A stretch of DNA of 64,000 bases from Sphingosinicella sp942492965 (GTDB lineage: Bacteria > Pseudomonadota > Alphaproteobacteria > Sphingomonadales > Sphingomonadaceae), in the NCBI GenBank assembly GCA_942492965.1, contig OW818656.1, positions 1,612,001 through 1,676,000 on the forward strand. The letters are read 5' to 3'. The notes beneath the pieces were generated by a model. That model had not been told where the DNA came from, did no database searches, and saw only the letters and a program-made list of their open reading frames with translations. Below, piece after piece: positions 25,353 to 33,033 of the stretch. The translations under genes were made by a program, and so were the position numbers. The stretch's first letter is position 1. Every line of letters starts with the position of its first letter.

Positions 25353-25383
25353 CGGCTCCGAAGGGCCTGAACCCCCGGAGCCG
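25353..25383. other. hairpin in the leader of the terminase remnant
   Basis: CGGCTCCG (25353-25360) and CGGAGCCG (25376-25383) are perfect 8-bp arms around a 15-base loop. It lies between the predicted promoter at 25404-25432 and the gene start at 25303, thus in the 5' leader. No T-run follows on either strand. It could be an attenuator or target of an antiterminator; that is a guess. Confidence 0.45.
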
Positions 25384-25403
25384 CAATTCCTCAGCGTGTC
25401 TGA

Positions 25404-25432
25404 CCTCTAGCGAAGAGCGGTTCGCTCGTCAA
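25404..25432 (-). promoter_or_regulatory. predicted sigma-70-type promoter of the terminase remnant
   Basis: On the minus strand TTGACG (25432-25427) is followed after exactly 17 bp by TAGAGG (25409-25404). This is the best -35/-10 pair in the 293-bp gap and points at the small-terminase gene, leaving a leader of about 95 bases. Confidence 0.55.
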
Positions 25433-25437
25433 GCATT

Positions 25438-25459
25438 ATTTTCCCTATTTGGTTATTTT
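25438..25459 (-). promoter_or_regulatory. operator-like site B upstream of the terminase promoter
   Basis: Read on the minus strand, the site has AAAATAACC, one variable base, AATAGG, and an A-rich end. It matches site A at 26245-26266 at about 19 of 22 positions. It ends 5 bp upstream of the -35 hexamer. The core has partial dyad symmetry (TA-CC-A-T-GG). Likely bound by the XRE protein encoded at 26269-26832; a position just upstream of -35 would suit activation as well as repression. Confidence 0.5.
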
Positions 25460-25596
25460 GGTCCTTATGGTCGCACCCCGGTTGCGCTGCGGGCGCCGCT
25501 GGCGCATTCCGCGCGTCGATCCGCATATGTCGTTCATCGGATCGTAATTTTATGTGGCGTAAGAGGCGCTTACCGGGGCCGGGCAAAGAGGTTGAA

Positions 25597-25716
25597 ATGA
25601 AAACGATCATCGTCTGCGCCTGCCTTCTGTTTATCGCCGCCGTCGGCGCCATTGCGATTCCGCCGCACGCGGGCGCGATCGCCTCGACGCCTGTGTCGGC
25701 CGATCACACCCGGTAA
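25597..25716 (+). CDS. possible 39-residue secreted or membrane peptide
   Basis: The frame MKTIIVCACLLFIAAVGAIA continues to IPPHAGAIASTPVSADHTR. It has one hydrophobic segment and a Pro/His/Thr-rich tail, with AGAGG 5-6 bp before the ATG. It overlaps the convergent DUF6456 gene by 13 bp. Not recognised. The ribosome site and signal-like start support it; its short length argues for caution. Confidence 0.4.
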   Translation: MKTIIVCACLLFIAAVGAIAIPPHAGAIASTPVSADHTR

Positions 25717-26180
25717 TAGTCCGCCACGCGGTCCAGCCCCAGGCACAGCACCACCTTTCCGGCCCGCGCTGGCCAGCCCATCGCCCGTTCCGCCGTTTCG
25801 AGTCCCTCGCCCAGGCACACCGTGCGCGTCAGCACGTCGGCAAGGCCTTGCCCGGCATGGGAAAGCGCCGCATCCACGCGCGTTTTCGCGCCGATCTGCG
25901 CCGTCGTCGGATCAGGCGCGTCGGGCGCGCTGCGGGCGCCTTTCGCCACCGGCCCGGCGCCCCACGCCATCGTCACGCGCGGGCCGCGCGCGGCGATCAT
26001 GAAGTCGCGGCGCAGGCGCACGCCCGCCTCGAACTGGCGGTCGCTGATCTTGCCGCGCGCGTGCAGCCACGCGATCGGTTCCTCCGCGCGGTTGGCGTGC
26101 CGCGCGCCTTCCGTAGCGGCGCGGCGGTGCGGCGGGCTGTCGATGCTGTTCACGATCAGGCGGTTACGGGTTTCGGGCAT
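25704..26180 (-). CDS. DUF6456 domain protein
   Basis: A 158-residue protein whose C-terminal half (ISDRQFEAGVRLRRDF, then PRVTMAWGA, then VLTRTVCLGEGLETAERAMG and PARAGKVVLCLGLDRVADYY) fits the alphaproteobacterial DUF6456 family. These are helical, presumably DNA- or polymerase-interacting proteins. ATG 26180 follows GGGAG; frame further upstream is antisense to the XRE gene. It is divergent from that XRE gene with 88 bp between starts and lies next to the GTA remnant, so a regulatory role for that cluster is possible but unproven. Confidence 0.75.
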   Translation of the reverse strand: MPETRNRLIVNSIDSPPHRRAATEGARHANRAEEPIAWLHARGKISDRQFEAGVRLRRDFMIAARGPRVTMAWGAGPVAKGARSAPDAPDPTTAQIGAKTRVDAALSHAGQGLADVLTRTVCLGEGLETAERAMGWPARAGKVVLCLGLDRVADYYRV

Positions 26181-26244
26181 GGAGCACTCCCTCGCTTGCG
26201 TTGCGAATCGCCCTTGCCATCGCGTGTCCGCTGTAGGACAGTGA

Positions 26245-26266
26245 AAAATAACCCAATAGGATAATT
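26245..26266 (+). promoter_or_regulatory. operator-like site A at the XRE start, overlapping a -10-like box
   Basis: The site has AAAATAACC, one variable base, AATAGG and TAATT, ending 2 bp before the XRE ATG. It includes GATAAT (26260-26265), a good -10 match, which would place the transcript start at or next to the ATG (leaderless). The near-copy at 25438-25459 points to a common regulator, most simply the XRE protein binding its own promoter. Confidence 0.5.
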
Positions 26267-26268
26267 CG

Positions 26269-26832
26269 ATGCTCACACGCATCCGCGAGGTTCGCAAGGG
26301 CAAGGGCCTCACTTTGGCGGACGTCGCCGAACGCTGCCGCCCTGCCACGACGCCGCAAACCATCGGCCGCCTCGAAACCGGCACCCGCACCGTCTCGGTC
26401 GGCTGGCTCAACCGTATCGCCGCCGCGCTCGGCGTCGAAGCCGCCGAGCTCGTCACGCATCCCGAACGCCCCGACGTCCCCGTCGCCGCCCTCCTCGGCG
26501 CGGACGGCGCGCGCGCGCCCACCATGCCGCAGACCCTGCTGCCGCCCCGCCCCTCCGGCGCGATGATCGCGGTGCAGGTCGTCTCGGGCGTCGGCGACTA
26601 CCGTACCGGCGATTCGATCTGGTGCGAGCGGCTCTCCCCCGCCGAGTTCGAACGCGCGCGCAACCGCGACGTGCTCGTCCCCCGCCCCGCCGGGCGGTTC
26701 GTGTTCGGGCGCCTCGTCGATCTCGATGGCCAGCGCCTCGCGATCCTGCCGCTCGTCCCCGGCGCGCGGCAGCTCGTCGTCTCGGAAACCCCCTGGCTCG
26801 CGGTCGCGGCAACATTGGTACGGCCACTTTAG
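26269..26832 (+). CDS. XRE-family transcriptional regulator with S24-like C-terminus
   Basis: A 187-residue protein. Residues 1-62 form a Cro/CI-type helix-turn-helix (LADVAERCRPATTPQTIGRL). Residues about 95-187 resemble the LexA/CI dimerisation fold (SGVGDYRTGDSIWCERL, FVFGRLVDLDGQRLAILPL), but the catalytic Ser-Met-x-Pro and Lys of autoproteolytic repressors are not visible, so self-cleavage is unlikely. No Shine-Dalgarno precedes the ATG; a -10-like box directly upstream suggests a leaderless mRNA. It is divergent from the DUF6456 gene and neighbours the GTA remnant. Confidence 0.85.
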   Translation: MLTRIREVRKGKGLTLADVAERCRPATTPQTIGRLETGTRTVSVGWLNRIAAALGVEAAELVTHPERPDVPVAALLGADGARAPTMPQTLLPPRPSGAMIAVQVVSGVGDYRTGDSIWCERLSPAEFERARNRDVLVPRPAGRFVFGRLVDLDGQRLAILPLVPGARQLVVSETPWLAVAATLVRPL

Positions 26833-26886
26833 GGAGTATGCGCCCAAAGGCGCCGCCGCTAACCGCAGCGCCGAAAGGAGCCCTTC

Positions 26887-28029
26887 ATGCTCGATACCGC
26901 CAGCCGCACCGCGTTCGACGAGGATCACGCCCTCTTCCGCGACAGCGTCCGCAAGTTCTTCGACCGCGAACTTCATCCCAACCTTGATCGGTGGGAGCAG
27001 GAGGGCATCGTCGACCGCGATTTCTGGCGCGCCTGCGGCGAAGCGGGTCTACTTTGCCCGCAAGTCCCTGAAGAATATGGCGGTCTCGGCCTCGACTACC
27101 GCTACAACGCCGTCATAGGGGAGGAACTTTGCTACGCCGGCTCCTCGGCCGGCATCACCCTCCACTCCGACATCGTCGTCGACTACATCATCAACTACGG
27201 CTCCGAAGAACAAAAGCGCCGCTGGCTCCCCGGAATGGTATCAGGCGAGGTCATCACCGCGATCGCGATGACGGAACCCGGCGCCGGCTCCGATCTCCAG
27301 GGCGTGAAGACGACCGCGAAGCGCGACGGCAACCACTATGTCGTGAACGGCTCCAAGACCTACATTACCAACGGCCAGAACGCCGACCTCATCATCGTCG
27401 TCGCCAAGACCGATCCAGCGCTCGGCGCGAAGGGCACCTCGCTCATCCTCGTCGAAGCCGACCGCGATGGCTTCGCGCGCGGCCGCAATCTCGACAAGAT
27501 CGGGCAACATTCCGCCGACACCTCCGAGCTGTTCTTCAACGACGTTCGCGTCCCGATCACCAACTGCATCGGCGAGGAGAACATGGGCTTCATCTACTTG
27601 ATGAAGCAGCTCCCGCAGGAGCGCCTGCAGATCGCGCTCTCCGGCCAGGCGGTCGCGCAGCGTGCGTTCGACGAGGCGGTCAAGTTCACCAAGGAACGCA
27701 AGGCGTTCGGCAAGACAGTGTTCGATTTCCAGAACACCAAGTTCACGCTCGCCGACCTCGCGACAAAACTGCAAGTCGGCTGGGCGCATATTGATTGGGC
27801 GCTGAAGCGTCACGTCGATGGCAAGCTCACCGCCGCCGAAGCGTCCGCCGCCAAGCTCTGGCACACCGAGCTGCAATGGGATGCCTGCGACCTCTCGCTC
27901 CAGCTGCACGGCGGCGCGGGCTATATGAACGAATACCCGATTGCTCGCCTGTGGCGCGACGCGCGCGTGCAGCGCATCTACGGCGGCACGTCGGAGATCA
28001 TGAAGGAAGTCGTCAGCCGCGCCATCTAG
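26887..28029 (+). CDS. acyl-CoA dehydrogenase
   Basis: A 380-residue flavoenzyme introducing the trans-2 double bond into acyl-CoA. It has ACAD signatures TAIAMTEPGAGSDLQ (FAD/substrate loop) and, near the C-terminus, LQLHGGAGYMNEYPIARLWRD and RIYGGTSEIMKEVVSR. Overall closeness to long-chain/isovaleryl-type dehydrogenases is apparent but chain-length specificity cannot be told. AAAGGAG precedes the ATG by 7 bp. It converges with gshA, 9 bp between stops. Confidence 0.95.
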   Translation: MLDTASRTAFDEDHALFRDSVRKFFDRELHPNLDRWEQEGIVDRDFWRACGEAGLLCPQVPEEYGGLGLDYRYNAVIGEELCYAGSSAGITLHSDIVVDYIINYGSEEQKRRWLPGMVSGEVITAIAMTEPGAGSDLQGVKTTAKRDGNHYVVNGSKTYITNGQNADLIIVVAKTDPALGAKGTSLILVEADRDGFARGRNLDKIGQHSADTSELFFNDVRVPITNCIGEENMGFIYLMKQLPQERLQIALSGQAVAQRAFDEAVKFTKERKAFGKTVFDFQNTKFTLADLATKLQVGWAHIDWALKRHVDGKLTAAEASAAKLWHTELQWDACDLSLQLHGGAGYMNEYPIARLWRDARVQRIYGGTSEIMKEVVSRAI

Positions 28030-28038
28030 GCGGCGCGG

Positions 28039-29412
28039 CTAGAAACTCTCTTCAGCGTAGATCCGCGAAAGATCGCCCGCCCAGCGACCGTGATAGGCGT
28101 CGAGCAAACGCTCGGCGGGCGTCTTGCCGCTTTCGACGATCTCGAACAGCGGCGCGAGGAAGATCGCCTCGCTGTCGCCGGAACTGTTGAGCCTCGCTCG
28201 CCGTGTCAGCCCCGCCTCGGCGATGGCGAGGATTTCCTTGCCGAGGTTCTGGAACGTGCGTCCGCGCGGCCCCTTCGCCTGCAAACCCAGTCTCGGCACC
28301 TCCTCGCGGATGCGGTGATGGTCCGCGATCGTCCAGTGCTTGACCGCATCCCACGCCGCATCGAGCGCGATGTCGTCGTAGAGCAGCCCCACCCAGAAAG
28401 CAGGCAGCGCACAGATACGGTTCCACGGGCCACCATCGGCGCCGCGCATTTCGAGGTAAGACTTGAGGCGCACTTCCGGGAAGGCCGTCGAGATATGATC
28501 GTTCCAGTCGCCGAGGGTGGCGCGCTCGCCCGGCAGCGCATCGAGCTTGCCGTCCATGAAGGCACGGAAATCCTGCCCCGCGAGATCGACGTACTTGCCG
28601 TCGCGCACGGCGAAATACATCGGCACGTCGAGAATATAATCGGCCCAACGTTCGAAACCGAAGCCGTCTTCGAACACGAACGGCAGCATCCCCGTGCGCG
28701 CCGCATCGGTGTCGGTCCAGATATGGCTGCGATAACTGAGGAAGCCGTTGGGCTTTCCTTCGGTGAAGGGCGAGTTTGCAAACAGCGCCGTCGCCAGCGG
28801 CTGCAGCGCGAGGCTAACGCGGAACTTCTTCACCATGTCCGCCTCGCTCGCATAATCGAGGTTGGTCTGGATGGTGCAGGTGCGCAGCATCATGTCGAGG
28901 CCGAGCGATCCGACGCGCGGCATGTGGCGCAGCATGATCGCATAGCGCCCCTTGGGCATGATCGGCAGTTCGTCGCGGCGCTTGTCCGGCCACATGCCGA
29001 GCCCGAGGAAGCCGAGGCCGAGCTCCTTGCCGACCTCCTGCACCTGCCGCAGGTGGCGCCCGGTCTCGGCGCAGGTCTGGTGCAGATTTTCGAGCGGTGC
29101 ACCCGACAGCTCGAATTGGCCGGCGGGTTCAAGGCTGACGTTGCCGTCGTCACCCGCCAGGGCGATGACATACCCGTTCTCCTCGACCGGTTCCCAGCCG
29201 AAGCGCGTCATCGCCATCAGGAGGTCGCGGATACCGCCTTGCTCGTCATAGGAGGGCGCGCGGTGATCGCTGGTGCGATACACGAACTTCTCGTGCTCAG
29301 TGCCGATTCGCCAACGGTCCGCAGGCTTACTGCCGTTCTCGAAAACGCGCAGCAAATCGTCCTTTGATTCGATTGGAAGGTCGTCCCCTTCACCGGCCTT
29401 GCGCGTGCTCAT
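28039..29412 (-). CDS. gshA: glutamate-cysteine ligase (alphaproteobacterial/plant type)
   Basis: A 457-residue first enzyme of glutathione synthesis, joining glutamate and cysteine with ATP. The pattern WRIGTEHEKFVY, FGWEPVEENGYVIALAGDDG, SLEPAGQFELSGAPLENLHQT and PKGRYAIMLRHMPRVGSLGLDMM is that of the GCS2/plant-type ligase used by sphingomonads and rhizobia rather than the enterobacterial form. It follows rsmE on the same strand with a 54-bp gap, probably one operon; the pairing rsmE-gshA is common in Alphaproteobacteria. Confidence 0.95.
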   Translation of the reverse strand: MSTRKAGEGDDLPIESKDDLLRVFENGSKPADRWRIGTEHEKFVYRTSDHRAPSYDEQGGIRDLLMAMTRFGWEPVEENGYVIALAGDDGNVSLEPAGQFELSGAPLENLHQTCAETGRHLRQVQEVGKELGLGFLGLGMWPDKRRDELPIMPKGRYAIMLRHMPRVGSLGLDMMLRTCTIQTNLDYASEADMVKKFRVSLALQPLATALFANSPFTEGKPNGFLSYRSHIWTDTDAARTGMLPFVFEDGFGFERWADYILDVPMYFAVRDGKYVDLAGQDFRAFMDGKLDALPGERATLGDWNDHISTAFPEVRLKSYLEMRGADGGPWNRICALPAFWVGLLYDDIALDAAWDAVKHWTIADHHRIREEVPRLGLQAKGPRGRTFQNLGKEILAIAEAGLTRRARLNSSGDSEAIFLAPLFEIVESGKTPAERLLDAYHGRWAGDLSRIYAEESF

Positions 29413-29466
29413 GGCGAGCGCTTAGCCGTCCGCGCGGCCGCGCGCCAGAGTGGAAATGAGCGAGGC

Positions 29467-30216
29467 TCAATCCGCCCGCCAATCCCCCGCGAGTGCCTGC
29501 CAGATCGAAACCGCCGCTGCTGCTGCCGTGTCGGCGCGCAGAATGCGGGGGCCGAGCGATACGCGCACACACTGCGGCAGCGCACGGATGGCGGCACGCT
29601 CGGCGTCGTCGAAACCGCCTTCGGGGCCGATGAGAATCGCGACTGGCGCCGAGATGCCGGGCAGCAGCTTCGCGACCGATTCGCCACCTTCCTCGTCGCA
29701 GAAGATCAGTGCGCGCTCCGCTGGCCAGTCCGCAAGCAGCGCCGCAAGCGGAACGGGATCGCCAAGCTCGGGCAAGGCCGTGCGTTCGCATTGTTCGGCG
29801 GCCTCGATCATGTGGGCGCGGAGGCGGTCGAGTTTCAGGTTCCCCACAACGATTCGCCGGGTGATTGTCGGGACGAGCCGCGCGACGCCGAGCTCGCAGG
29901 CCTTTTCCGCGAGCCAGTCGATACGCCCGGCTTTCAGCGGCGCGGCGCAGAGCCAGAGGTCCGGCACCACCTCGCGCGGCTTCAGCAGTGCCTCGGCGCG
30001 CACCACCACTTCGCGCTTGCCGATGGCGGCGATCACCGCCCGCCACTCGCCGGTGCGGTCGTCGAACAGCCTGACACCGTCGCCTTCGCGCAGCCGCATC
30101 ACGCGCGTCAGATAATGCCCTGCTGCCGAGGCTAGCGGCAATGTCTTCCCCGCACCCAGCGGTGTGTCCACGAACAGGCGGGGGCCTGCCTTGCTTGACA
30201 ATGATCGATCACCCAT
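29467..30216 (-). CDS. rsmE: 16S rRNA (uracil(1498)-N(3))-methyltransferase
   Basis: A 249-residue SPOUT methyltransferase for m3U1498 of 16S rRNA. It has an N-terminal PUA-like part (LASAAGHYLTRVMRLREGDGVRLFDDRTGEW) and a C-terminal trefoil knot with ILIGPEGGFDDAERAAI and LGPRILRADTAAAA. Both are typical. ATG 30216 lacks a strong ribosome site and faces the divergent ubiA ATG 14 bp away. Confidence 0.94.
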   Translation of the reverse strand: MGDRSLSSKAGPRLFVDTPLGAGKTLPLASAAGHYLTRVMRLREGDGVRLFDDRTGEWRAVIAAIGKREVVVRAEALLKPREVVPDLWLCAAPLKAGRIDWLAEKACELGVARLVPTITRRIVVGNLKLDRLRAHMIEAAEQCERTALPELGDPVPLAALLADWPAERALIFCDEEGGESVAKLLPGISAPVAILIGPEGGFDDAERAAIRALPQCVRVSLGPRILRADTAAAAAVSIWQALAGDWRAD

Positions 30217-30234
30217 GCTGACCCGCTAGCATGG
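30213..30234. promoter_or_regulatory. dyad spanning both divergent start codons (rsmE/ubiA)
   Basis: CCATGCT (30213-30219) and AGCATGG (30228-30234) are perfect 7-bp inverted arms around an 8-bp spacer. Each arm contains the ATG of one of the divergent genes. Part of the symmetry follows from two facing ATGs, but 7-bp arms exceed that. Neither gene has an evident Shine-Dalgarno. Confidence 0.4.
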
Positions 30235-31166
30235 AGACCCCGCCCCTGACCACGCCGGAGCCGAACGATCGCGCGACGCCCGACGCTGTTGCCGGAAGCT
30301 GGGTCGAAATGTTGCCACGGTCGTGGAAGCCTTACGCCCGGCTGGCGCGGGCGGACCGGCCGATCGGCGCCTGGTTGCTGTTCTGGCCGTGCGCCTGGGG
30401 TGCGGCGCTCGCAGGGGGCCTTCCGCAGGAAACGTATCTGGTCCTCCTGTTCCTCATCGGCGCCTTTGCGATGCGTTCGGCGGGATGCATCTACAACGAC
30501 ATCATCGACCGCGACCTGGACGCAAGTGTCGAACGCACCCGTGATCGTCCGCTCGCCTGCGGAACGATATCGCTGAAAGCCGCATGGGCGTTGCTTATCG
30601 CCCTCTCGCTGATCGGCCTGGTTGTCCTGATCCAGCTCGGCGGCTTTGCGCAGGTCGTCGCCCTCGGCTCCTTGCTGCTGGTGAGCGCCTATCCTTTCAT
30701 GAAGCGCATAACGTGGTGGCCGCAGGCATGGCTTGGCCTTACCTTCAACTGGGGGGCGCTGGTCGGCTTCGCCGCCGTTTCCGGCAGCCTGCCGCCCGCG
30801 GCGCTGGCGCTGTATGCGGCGGGCCTGTTCTGGACGCTCGGCTACGATACGATCTACGCCCTTCAGGACATCGAGGACGATGCGCTTGCAGGCATCAAAT
30901 CGTCGGCCCGGCGGCTCGGCGGCAACGTCCGCATGGGCGTGGCCATCTTCTATACTGTCACAATCCTCCTGCTCGCCGCCGCATTCCTGCTCGTCGCGCC
31001 GGAGCGGCCGCTCGTGCTGGCAGCGCTGCTCCCTGCGGCGCTTCATCTTCTGTGGCAGGTTCATGCCCTGCGCAGCGTAGACACAGCGGGCGCGCTGCGC
31101 CTGTTCCGCGCGAACACGGTGGCGGGCGCGCTGGTGTTCGCGGCCTGTCTGGCGGCGGGACTTTGA
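30231..31166 (+). CDS. ubiA: 4-hydroxybenzoate octaprenyltransferase
   Basis: A 311-residue membrane prenyltransferase attaching the polyprenyl tail in ubiquinone synthesis. Two Asp-rich motifs are present: NDIIDRDLD in the first conserved loop (then ASVERTRDRPL) and ALQDIEDDALAGIKSSARRL in the second. About eight transmembrane helices are visible. The ATG at 30231 has no clear ribosome site. Confidence 0.94.
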   Translation: METPPLTTPEPNDRATPDAVAGSWVEMLPRSWKPYARLARADRPIGAWLLFWPCAWGAALAGGLPQETYLVLLFLIGAFAMRSAGCIYNDIIDRDLDASVERTRDRPLACGTISLKAAWALLIALSLIGLVVLIQLGGFAQVVALGSLLLVSAYPFMKRITWWPQAWLGLTFNWGALVGFAAVSGSLPPAALALYAAGLFWTLGYDTIYALQDIEDDALAGIKSSARRLGGNVRMGVAIFYTVTILLLAAAFLLVAPERPLVLAALLPAALHLLWQVHALRSVDTAGALRLFRANTVAGALVFAACLAAGL

Positions 31167-31199
31167 CGGACGCGTGCCGAGCGCTTATGCGCGGCAACC

Positions 31200-32546
31200 A
31201 TGCTTGATCCGAACGCCGCGCTCGAACGCCTCGACCACGCCATCGCCCGCGCGAAGGCGCTCGGTGCCGATGCCGCAGACGGGATATACTTCGGCGACAT
31301 GTCGTCGAGCGTGCATGTCCGGCTTGGCGAGCTTGAAGACATCGGCCGCTCGGAGGCCGAGGAAATCGGCATTCGCGTCTTCATCGGCCAACGCAGCGCC
31401 AACGTCTCCTCGTCGGACCTCTCCGCCGCCGCGCTCGCCGCTGCTGCCGAGCGTGCGGTCGCGATGGCGCGTGAGGCGCCCGAAGATCGCTACGCGGGCC
31501 TCGCGCCCGCCGAGTGGCTGACGAAGGGGCCTTGGCCCACACTGGACATCGACGACGGCGCGGACATCCCGGTCGAGGCGCTGCGCGCCCGCGCGCTTGC
31601 CGCCGAGGATGCGGCACGCGCAGTTGAGGGCGTCAGCAACTCGCAGGGCGCATCGGCGAGCTCCGGCCGCGCGGTCTACGCGCTTGCCACGTCGCACGGC
31701 TTCGCGGGCGCCTATTCGGGCAGTTCCTACGGCGTTTCCGCATCGATCATCGCCGGATCGGGCAACGCCATGCAGCGCGACTACGCCTATCACAGCGCGC
31801 GGCACGATGCCGATCTGGAGGCGCCTGAAGCCGTGGGCCGCCTTGCGGGCGAGCGCGCCGTCTCGCGCCTGTCGCCCGCGAAACTCGCGACCGGCGCCAT
31901 GCCGGTGGTGTTCGATCCGCGCGTCGCGGGTTCGCTCCTTGGCCACCTTGCGGGGGCGATCAGCGGGTCGGCGATCACGCGCGGGACCAGCTTCCTCAAG
32001 GATTCGCTGGGGCAGGACATCTTCCCGCAGAGCGTTTCGATCGTGGACGATCCGCTACGCGTGCGCGGGCTCCGCTCCCGGCCGTTCGATGGCGAGGGCC
32101 TGCCGACCGCGCGCACGCGGCTCGTCGACAGCGGGCGCCTTACCGGCTGGCTGCTCGACAGCGCCTCTGCGCGGCAGCTGGGCAGCAGCCCCTCCGGCCA
32201 TGCCTCGCGCGGCGTCTCGGGTCCGCCGGGCGTTTCCACGTCCAACCTCTCCATGGAGGCCGGGACGCTGAGCCGGAGCGCGCTTATCGCGGACATCCGG
32301 CGCGGCGTGCTCGTCACCGAACTGATCGGCCAGGGCGTCAACGGCGTGACCGGCGACTACAGCCGTGGCGCGGCTGGCTTCCTGATCGAGGACGGCGAGA
32401 TCGCGGGCGCGGTGGCCGAAATCACAGTGGCGGGCAATCTCAAATCCATGTTCCTGAACCTGACGCCGGCGGACGACCTCGTGTTCCGCTATGCCGTGAA
32501 TGCCCCGACGCTGCGCATCGAGGGCATGACGGTCGCGGGCGCCTGA
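31200..32546 (+). CDS. pmbA: TldD/PmbA family metalloprotease regulator or peptidase (PmbA/TldE-like)
   Basis: A 448-residue member of the TldD/TldE family. It opens with the domain around AKALGADAADGIYFGDMSSS, and the C-terminal half carries GSAITRGTSFLKDSLGQDIF, DSGRLTGWLLDSASARQLG and the conserved ELIGQGVNGVTGDYSRGAAGF. I do not see the HExxxH motif of catalytic TldD, which makes it TldE/PmbA, the partner subunit that unfolds or feeds substrates. TldD is not in this window. Confidence 0.9.
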   Translation: MLDPNAALERLDHAIARAKALGADAADGIYFGDMSSSVHVRLGELEDIGRSEAEEIGIRVFIGQRSANVSSSDLSAAALAAAAERAVAMAREAPEDRYAGLAPAEWLTKGPWPTLDIDDGADIPVEALRARALAAEDAARAVEGVSNSQGASASSGRAVYALATSHGFAGAYSGSSYGVSASIIAGSGNAMQRDYAYHSARHDADLEAPEAVGRLAGERAVSRLSPAKLATGAMPVVFDPRVAGSLLGHLAGAISGSAITRGTSFLKDSLGQDIFPQSVSIVDDPLRVRGLRSRPFDGEGLPTARTRLVDSGRLTGWLLDSASARQLGSSPSGHASRGVSGPPGVSTSNLSMEAGTLSRSALIADIRRGVLVTELIGQGVNGVTGDYSRGAAGFLIEDGEIAGAVAEITVAGNLKSMFLNLTPADDLVFRYAVNAPTLRIEGMTVAGA

Positions 32547-32601
32547 AACCTCTCAAGTAGAGGAAGTAGTCGGACGGCGGTCGAGTCTGCGGGCGGCTTT
32601 C

Positions 32602-33033
32602 CTATTCCAACACCTTCGGCACGCCGAGGCGGGGGATGGCGCGGGCGGGGCAATCGTCCATCACCACCTTCAGTCCGGCGGCCTGTGCCTTCGCGGCGGC
32701 GTCTTCGTTGATGACGCCGAGCTGCATCCACACCGCCTTCGCACCGATGGCGATGGCCTCGTCGACGACCGGCCCGACCGCGTCGGAACGGCGAAAGATC
32801 TCGACCATGTCGACAGGCTGGGGGACTTCGGGAAGCGAAGCGTAGACGGTTTCGCCATGAAGCGTGGAGCCCGCGAGCGTCGGGTTCACAGGGATGACGC
32901 GGTAACCGCGCCCCTGCAGATAGGCCATGACGCCGTGGCTGGGGCGGTCCGGGCGATCGGACGCGCCGACCATCGCGATGGTGCGGACGTTTGTAAGCAG
33001 GTCGCGGATGTCTTCAGCGGCGGTCAGCGGCAC
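32602..33033 (-). CDS. CoA-binding domain protein (YccU-like)
   Basis: A 143-residue Rossmann-fold protein of the CoA-binding/YccU family: IAMVGASDRPDRPSHGVMAY, LQGRGYRVIPVNPT, then EAIAIGAKAVWMQLGVINED and DDCPARAIPRL at the end. Proposed to bind CoA; no enzymatic role is established. GTG 33033 is supported by AAGGAGA 7 bp upstream, and the gene begins inside the last 20 bp of the Mrp gene on the same strand, so translation is coupled. Confidence 0.9.
   Translation of the reverse strand: MPLTAAEDIRDLLTNVRTIAMVGASDRPDRPSHGVMAYLQGRGYRVIPVNPTLAGSTLHGETVYASLPEVPQPVDMVEIFRRSDAVGPVVDEAIAIGAKAVWMQLGVINEDAAAKAQAAGLKVVMDDCPARAIPRLGVPKVLE

Larger units (their letters stand above)
25304..25596. other. 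non-coding gap between the terminase remnant and the 39-residue ORF
   Basis: This 293-bp stretch holds a leader hairpin (25353-25383), a predicted minus-strand promoter (25404-25432) and operator-like site B (25438-25459). The part 25430-25460 is markedly AT-rich against its surroundings. The remainder (25461-25590) shows no gene or obvious signal. Confidence 0.6.

Noticed and set aside
23912..26832. Complete active prophage or integrative element with attachment sites
   Set aside because: No integrase, no flanking tRNA or direct repeats, and no structural genes; only a deleted GTA-type remnant is supported.
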